Part shown: positions 4,592 to 9,483 of the stretch, in pieces | How the letters are laid out: each line of letters begins with the position of its first letter | How positions within the stretch are numbered: position 1 is the first letter of the stretch | Position numbers and translations under genes: made by a program | Source of the DNA: JBAWXE01 sp037144255 | Lineage (GTDB): Bacteria; Bacteroidota; Bacteroidia; Chitinophagales; Chitinophagaceae | Assembly (NCBI GenBank): GCA_037144255.1 | Contig: JBAWXE010000104.1 | Span: 1 to 9,483 of the forward strand | DNA: 9,483 nucleotides | Direction of reading: 5' to 3' | Notes under the pieces: model-generated | Databases searched by the model: none | Seen by the model: only the letters and a program-made list of their open reading frames with translations | Told to the model about the DNA's origin: nothing

Positions 4592-7500
4592 ATGAACATG
4601 AATAATTACGCCCGGCTCATATCCAGTTTAGATGCTTTTATCAGAAAGTATTACATCAACCAGCTTATCAGAGGTAGTCTGATACTGCTCATATGCTTAC
4701 TCTTTTATATACTGACAGTAAGTGTGGGCGAGTACTTTTTGTACATGCCTGTATGGATGCGTGTGGGTATCCTGGTGCTTTTTGTACTAGCAGGAACATT
4801 TTCACTAATATGGTGGGTGGCGATACCACTGGCCAAAACAGCGAGACTAGGCAAAGTAATATCTCATGAAACGGCAGCGACCATAATAGGAAAGCATTTC
4901 CCCGAAGTGAGTGATAAGCTGCTGAACATACTGCAACTACATGAGCAAAATGATACTTATAGCAGTAAGGACCTGATAGCAGCAAGCATAGACCAGAAGG
5001 CTGCGCAAATATCTGTAGTGCCTATTAGTCTGGCAATAGACCTGGGTAAGAATAAGAAGTACCTGAAGTATCTGTTGCCTTTACTATTGGTAGGGGTATT
5101 TATACTGATAGCGGCACCTAATGTTTTCAGAGAATCATCGGAGCGACTACTGCAACCTACTAAGAGCTTTGAGAAACCTGCGCCTTTTCAGTTTGTGATA
5201 AAGACAATGCCCCTACAGGCAGTGCGTAATGCGGATTATGTACTGCAAATAGAGGCTACAGGTAATGCCCTACCCGCTGAAATGAGTGTGGACATGGGCA
5301 AAGAGCGTGTACCTATGCAGGTGGTGGGTAGACATACCTTCCAATATACATTCAGGAATATGACAGAGGCTGTGAACTTTAAGCTGTTTGCAGCGGGGTA
5401 CTATTCCCATGAATATACCTTACAAGTGGTGCAAAAGCCAATGCTGAAGGCCTTTAAGGTGCAGGTGGACTATCCGGATTATACAGGTAAGAAGGATGAA
5501 ATAAAGAACAGCCTGGGTGATATGACCCTGCCGGTAGGCACTAAGGTGCGTTGGGGATTTATAGCAGAACATACAGACTATGCACAGATACGCATGGGTG
5601 CAGGTGACAATATACTGATGCCGAAGAATGATATGATGTTCGGGTATGAATTCAGATTCATGAACGATACAGCATATACCATTTCGCTACATAACAAACA
5701 GACACAGGTAGCAGATAGTTTTGAATATCATGTGCAGGTGATACCTGACCAATATCCTGTGATACAAATGCAGGAAGTAAGGGACACTGTATCGGGCAAG
5801 CAAATATACCTACACGGTACTGCAGGCGATGATTATGGCATCAGCAGAGTGATGTTTCACTATGATATTACTACAGAAAAGAACCAGCCTATACTAAGTA
5901 AGAGTATACCTCTAAAAATAACCAGCGGGGCACTTACCAGTTTCCAACATTATTTTGATGTGCAGATGCTGAACCTACAGCCGGGGCAGAAAATGACCTA
6001 CTATATAGAGGCTTGGGATAATGATGGTGTGCATGGCAGTAAAGCATCGCGCAGTGAGGTGATGAGCTATGCTATGTATAATGCAGAACAAATAGACTCG
6101 GCTATCAATGCAAATGCAGAGCAGATTAATTCAGGCATCAGTAATAGTGCGCAGCAAACACAGAAACTGCAAAGTGAGTATAAGGAAATGCAGAGCAAAA
6201 TGCTGCAAAGTGATCAAGCAGACTGGCAACAACAACAGTCGCTGCAGGAGATGTCTAAAAAACAAATGGATCTGCAAAGTCAAGTAGAGAATGTAAAGAA
6301 GCGTTTTGAAGAGCAGATACAACAAAGCAAACAAAAGGATTATAGCGACGAGGTAAAGGACAAACAAGAGGACATCAAGAAGCAATTGGATAACCTGCTG
6401 AGCAATGAATTGAAAGAACAAATGAAGAAATTACAGGAGTTGATGCAGAAAATGAACAAGGAACAAGCCATGACCGCCATGCAGGAAATGGAACAAGAGA
6501 ATAAACTCTTCAACATGGATTTGCAGCGTATGCAAGAACTGATGAAGAAGCTGGAGGCACAGATGCGCATGGAAGATATGGCTACTAAGATGGGCGACCT
6601 TGCCAAAAAAGAACTGGACCTTAAAAAAGCTACTGACGAAGGAAAGAAAGACAATGCAGCCCTAAGCAAAGAACAAAAAGAACTGAAGAAGGAACTAAGC
6701 GATGCAATGAAGGAAGAAATGAAGGAACTGGAGAAACAGAATAAGGAATTGAAGCAAAGCACATCGCTGGAGGATGAAAAAGATAAGGCCAAGAAAGCAG
6801 AACAAAAGATGGCTGAAAGTGAACAGGACCTGAATGAACAAAAAAACAAGAAAGCCAGTGATGCAGAAAAAGAGGCTGCTGATAACTTGCAGGATATGGC
6901 AGAGTCGCTAAAATCGAAAGCAGGTGGCATGGAAATGGAGGAAATAGAATTGGATATTAAAGCTACCAGGCAGATACTTACTAATCTGATTCGTTTGTCT
7001 TTCGACCAAGAACAACTGATGAAGACTGTGCAACAGACACCACCAACAAGTCAGCAATATGTAGTGAATCAGGAAGAGCAAAACAGACTACATAGCAACT
7101 CTGTAATGATACGTGATAGTTTGTTCTCGCTGAGTAAGCGCGCACCAAAACTGTCTACATTCGTTAATAAGGAAACTACTGATCTGGAACATAATATTGC
7201 ACTAGTGATCAGTGCTTTAGAAAACCGAAATACTGCCAATGCTCTTACGCGTGAACAGTATGTGATGACACATACTAACAATCTGGCTCTAATGCTAAAT
7301 GAATTGCTGAACAACCTGATACAGCAACAAAGGAATATGATGAAGAAACCCGGCAGTGGCAGCTGTAATAATCCGGGAGGTATGTCTCCAAAACTAAGTA
7401 AAGGTAAATCAGGTAATGCTCCGGGAATGCAATTGAAAGACATCATCACTCAACAACAAAAATTGGGTGAAGGTATGAGTAAGATGCAAGGCAAATCGAA

Positions 7501-8062
7501 GTCGGGCAAGGACGGAGATAAAGGCAAGAAGCCCGGAGATAAACCTGGACAAGAAAAAGGAGGACAAAAACCAGGTGGGCAATCTGGTGATGGTGGACAA
7601 GGAGATGGTGAAAGTGAAAGTAATTCTGAAGAAATTTCCAGACTGGCAGAACAGCAAGCATCATTACGAAGACAATTGCAACAACTGAACAGTATACTGA
7701 ACAGTAAAGGCATGAGTGGTAATGCAAAAGAATTGCGCGAGATATCAGAGAAGATGGATAAGAATGAAACAGACCTTGTGAATAAGCGTTTGACCAGTGA
7801 ATTACAAATGCGTCAGAAAGAAATACTGACACGATTACTGGAAGCAGAAAAATCATTGAGAGAACAAGAACAAGATGATAAGAGATCTTCGAAATCTGCA
7901 CTAGATATTAGCAGACCAGTACCACCAGAATTACAGAAATACATACAGGATAATCAGAAACTATTGGAATTGTACAAAACCATACCTCCTCAACTAAAAC
8001 CATATTACAAAGCAATGGTGGATCAGTACTATAACATTATCGGAAATAGCAATAATAAATAA
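4592..8062 (+). CDS. DUF4175-like membrane protein with long coiled coil
   Basis: This 1156-aa protein has the architecture of the large DUF4175-type proteins of Bacteroidota; the family name is from memory. The N-terminus LDAFIRKYYINQLIRG leads into membrane segments at about 28-50, 56-80 and 158-175. An extracytoplasmic beta-rich part follows (about 180-495), with Ig-like stretches such as FKVQVDYPDYTGKKDE and AGDDYGISRVMFHYD. Residues about 495-780 are a Q/E/K/M-rich coiled coil with many KEQ and LKK heptad-like runs. A helical block comes next (about 785-930, TRQILTNLIRLSFDQEQL), then a Gly/Lys/Pro/Asp-rich segment (about 968-1012), a second coiled coil, and an ordered end (PPELQKYIQDNQKLL, then IPPQLKPYY). 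The function is unknown. Membrane anchoring and length suggest an envelope scaffold, which is inference. The start is the first of two ATGs (MNMNNY). Antisense frames across the coiled coil are compositional shadows. Confidence 0.85.
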   Translation: MNMNNYARLISSLDAFIRKYYINQLIRGSLILLICLLFYILTVSVGEYFLYMPVWMRVGILVLFVLAGTFSLIWWVAIPLAKTARLGKVISHETAATIIGKHFPEVSDKLLNILQLHEQNDTYSSKDLIAASIDQKAAQISVVPISLAIDLGKNKKYLKYLLPLLLVGVFILIAAPNVFRESSERLLQPTKSFEKPAPFQFVIKTMPLQAVRNADYVLQIEATGNALPAEMSVDMGKERVPMQVVGRHTFQYTFRNMTEAVNFKLFAAGYYSHEYTLQVVQKPMLKAFKVQVDYPDYTGKKDEIKNSLGDMTLPVGTKVRWGFIAEHTDYAQIRMGAGDNILMPKNDMMFGYEFRFMNDTAYTISLHNKQTQVADSFEYHVQVIPDQYPVIQMQEVRDTVSGKQIYLHGTAGDDYGISRVMFHYDITTEKNQPILSKSIPLKITSGALTSFQHYFDVQMLNLQPGQKMTYYIEAWDNDGVHGSKASRSEVMSYAMYNAEQIDSAINANAEQINSGISNSAQQTQKLQSEYKEMQSKMLQSDQADWQQQQSLQEMSKKQMDLQSQVENVKKRFEEQIQQSKQKDYSDEVKDKQEDIKKQLDNLLSNELKEQMKKLQELMQKMNKEQAMTAMQEMEQENKLFNMDLQRMQELMKKLEAQMRMEDMATKMGDLAKKELDLKKATDEGKKDNAALSKEQKELKKELSDAMKEEMKELEKQNKELKQSTSLEDEKDKAKKAEQKMAESEQDLNEQKNKKASDAEKEAADNLQDMAESLKSKAGGMEMEEIELDIKATRQILTNLIRLSFDQEQLMKTVQQTPPTSQQYVVNQEEQNRLHSNSVMIRDSLFSLSKRAPKLSTFVNKETTDLEHNIALVISALENRNTANALTREQYVMTHTNNLALMLNELLNNLIQQQRNMMKKPGSGSCNNPGGMSPKLSKGKSGNAPGMQLKDIITQQQKLGEGMSKMQGKSKSGKDGDKGKKPGDKPGQEKGGQKPGGQSGDGGQGDGESESNSEEISRLAEQQASLRRQLQQLNSILNSKGMSGNAKELREISEKMDKNETDLVNKRLTSELQMRQKEILTRLLEAEKSLREQEQDDKRSSKSALDISRPVPPELQKYIQDNQKLLELYKTIPPQLKPYYKAMVDQYYNIIGNSNNK

Positions 8063-8247
8063 TGTGTTTTCATTAGATATCCACATTCCTTTAATTGATA
8101 ATTAATAATATTATCTATTATTTTATACCAACAAATGAGCATTTATAATAATAAAACAATAATAATAAGCCTTTAAGCCAACCTATTTAGAAAAAAATCA
8201 CGTCTATTATATATGTGGATAAGTATATAATCTCTTCAATCTAAGTA

Positions 8248-8278
8248 TTTGAAATTAAAGAATTTATACTTATCTTTC
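8248..8278 (+). promoter_or_regulatory. Bacteroidota-type promoter for the 158-aa gene
   Basis: TTTG (8248-8251), 19 bp, then TATCTTTC (8271-8278). This is one base from the TAnnTTTG -7 consensus and at ideal spacing. Transcription would start near 8285, giving a leader of about 40 nt before the ATG at 8327. The rest of 8063-8326 is AT-rich, with only a weak AT hairpin (GATAAT 8097-8102 / ATTATC 8110-8115) that may help end the upstream transcript. I see no gene there. Confidence 0.55.
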
Positions 8279-8326
8279 ATATAGAATTACACATAGGATT
8301 GTTCTTTTAACCTAAATTGGTAACAT

Positions 8327-8803
8327 ATGATATTTCAAAAAACGTATCGATATCAGTCCACCATGGCTATTGACGACATAAAAAGTCGCCTATTGGGGAA
8401 ACATGTTCAAATCCACAAACTCGATTTCGAGATACTCGAGGAAGATGATACACTCAAGATCATTCCTCATGCTGAGCAGGAGACAGCAGTAAAAACATTA
8501 CCTGTAACTCGTGTAGAACTGGTAAAAAATGATTCAAAGACCAATATAAAAATAAGGTGTAAGATACGTGAGATAGACTCAGGTGGTCCTTACTTGCTGG
8601 TAAGTTTTAGCCTGTTCATGTTCATAGGCTCCATAGTTGCATTCTTAGGCACCGGAGGCAAAGGCGAATATGCATCTCTTATATATACTATGCTCGCAAT
8701 AAGCGTGGGTATGTTCACTATTTTCTGGATACGTATGGAACAAGGATATTTCGACTATGTAAGAAAGATACGTGAGTATGTAAAAAAACAATGTGCAGTA
8801 TAA
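8327..8803 (+). CDS. Two-helix membrane protein, unknown function
   Basis: I do not recognise this 158-aa protein. A soluble N-terminal part (1-85) of mixed charged and beta-like sequence (KHVQIHKLDFEILEEDDTLK, and IKIRCKIREID) is followed by two hydrophobic helices (about 88-107 and 115-136). These are separated by a Gly-rich turn (GTGGKGEY). A short amphipathic basic tail ends it (YVRKIREYVKKQ). There is no signal peptide, so the N-terminal part and tail probably face the cytoplasm. The annotated start is the ATG at 8327. A second ATG at 8363 (MAIDDIKSRL) is equally plausible, since no Shine-Dalgarno separates them. It is monocistronic, with its own promoter 50 bp upstream and an intrinsic terminator 29 bp downstream. 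It converges on the thioredoxin-like gene. Confidence 0.75.
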   Translation: MIFQKTYRYQSTMAIDDIKSRLLGKHVQIHKLDFEILEEDDTLKIIPHAEQETAVKTLPVTRVELVKNDSKTNIKIRCKIREIDSGGPYLLVSFSLFMFIGSIVAFLGTGGKGEYASLIYTMLAISVGMFTIFWIRMEQGYFDYVRKIREYVKKQCAV

Positions 8804-8831
8804 TTCATTATATTTTCTAAATCTATTAAAG

Positions 8832-8862
8832 AGCCTCTACGCAATAATTGTAGAGGCTTTTT
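8832..8862 (+). terminator. Intrinsic terminator
   Basis: AGCCTCTAC (8832-8840), a 9-nt loop, and GTAGAGGCT (8850-8858) form a perfect 9-bp stem. It is followed by TTTT and, after a GC, a further T-run. It sits 29 bp after the stop of the 158-aa gene and 20 bp before the end of the convergent thioredoxin-like gene. On the minus strand it is followed by CTTTAAT, so weak termination of the opposite transcript is possible. Confidence 0.85.
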
Positions 8863-8881
8863 GCTTTTTAGAATATAGGTA

Positions 8882-9421
8882 TTACTGAATATACTGTTTC
8901 AATGAATCGATAGCTACATTGCCAGAGAATATACGTATCAGTTTGCGGTCTTTATCATAGATATTTATCTGAGGTAATGACATATAGATAAATGTACGAG
9001 CAGTAAGCGCACTATCTGTGCCTAACATAATCTCCGGATAATCCTTCAGTTTATGATCATCGATAAAATATGGTAAGTAACCTATCATGGGCGGTGTAGC
9101 TACCAATAATAGTTTTGACTTTTTGAACAAGGAGAAATTTTCTCGTAATGAGTCCGTTTGTTTCTCGCAATGATCACATGTAGGATTGAAGAGCATGAGA
9201 AAAAAATTGGCATCATTTTTCACATCAGCATCAGTAATCTGTTTTTTATCTAATGTCTTAACCACAAAAGGAGGCAATGGTGACCCTAATTCCCTGTAAT
9301 TAATATTGGGATCTAATTTGGCAGGGGCAGCCGCTTGTGGATATCTTTTATCCTTTTTCTTTTGAGCAAATACGATAGAAGTGGTCAAAAGGAAACTAAG
9401 TATAAGTAATTTGCGTAGCAT
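8882..9421 (-). CDS. Exported thioredoxin-fold protein (CDHC)
   Basis: This 179-aa protein begins with a signal peptide (MLRKLLILSFLLTTSIVFAQ, cleavage near residues 19-20) and a basic, Ala/Pro-rich linker (about 21-45). The thioredoxin-like domain starts at LGSPLPPFVVKTLDKK, as in the AhpC/TSA-TlpA-ResA group. The redox motif CDHC is at 82-85, following FFLMLFNPT. The cis-proline position is SLPQINIYD (P150), and the fold closes with the strand KLIRIFSGNV. It is expected to act as a periplasmic thiol-disulfide oxidoreductase, reducing or shuffling disulfides in envelope proteins. The substrate cannot be told. CDHC differs from the classical CGPC of thioredoxin; similar CxHC motifs occur in DsbA-type and Bacteroidota TlpA-like proteins. 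There is no lipobox. No promoter is convincing in the 62 bp left in the window. It stands alone on the minus strand. Confidence 0.85.
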   Translation of the reverse strand: MLRKLLILSFLLTTSIVFAQKKKDKRYPQAAAPAKLDPNINYRELGSPLPPFVVKTLDKKQITDADVKNDANFFLMLFNPTCDHCEKQTDSLRENFSLFKKSKLLLVATPPMIGYLPYFIDDHKLKDYPEIMLGTDSALTARTFIYMSLPQINIYDKDRKLIRIFSGNVAIDSLKQYIQ

Positions 9422-9483
9422 AAGTGGCTAAATTACGTATTTCAGGGATATAATAATGTTATTGAATGTGCAAAATAATAAAC

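Noticed and set aside
6131..7901. Minus-strand frames inside the DUF4175-like gene
   Set aside because: Their Ser/Phe/Leu/Cys-rich composition is the mirror of the Q/E/K-rich coiled coil; no independent gene signals.

Overview
The window looks like a piece of a Bacteroidota chromosome, most likely a Chitinophagaceae-like relative. The family-level guess is weak. Four things support the phylum. There is a very long DUF4175-type membrane/coiled-coil protein. Two signal peptides end in A-Q. Shine-Dalgarno sites are largely absent. At least one promoter fits the Bacteroidota pattern TTTG-N19-TAnnTTTG (8248-8278), and a -7-like box lies ahead of mutS2.

Positions 1-2400 are an accessory, repeat-rich region. 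1-340 holds two units of a direct repeat with a period of about 221 bp. Each unit carries the same 14-bp perfect palindrome, which fits the core of the parS centromere site (GTTnCACGTGnAAC). Next come two dispersed-repeat-like segments, a cluster of TTACCG hexamers, two adjacent perfect dyads, and a hairpin-dense segment (634-851) that could be a structured RNA or a folded single-strand DNA site. From 873 to 2338, three copies of a structured repeat alternate with two small plus-strand genes: repeat 1, a 112-aa three-helix membrane protein, repeat 2, a 181-aa exported protein, and repeat 3 (5'-truncated). Neither gene is recognisable. The layout resembles a cassette array, but no integrase, reverse transcriptase or transposase is visible and the repeats do not match canonical integron attC sites.

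Positions 2396-8062 are ordinary core genome. A minus-strand mutS2-family gene without its Smr nuclease domain is divergent from a plus-strand gene for a 1156-aa DUF4175-like protein (three membrane segments, a long Q/E/K-rich coiled coil and a Gly/Lys/Pro-rich low-complexity segment). The 87 bp between their starts must hold both promoters.

Positions 8063-9483 hold an AT-rich intergenic stretch with a good promoter, a 158-aa two-helix membrane protein of unknown function ended by a clear intrinsic terminator, and a convergent minus-strand gene for an exported thioredoxin-fold protein with a CDHC motif.

The region most worth following up is 1-2340. It combines parS-like tandem repeats with a repeat-and-gene array in which one hairpin shows a compensatory base-pair change.
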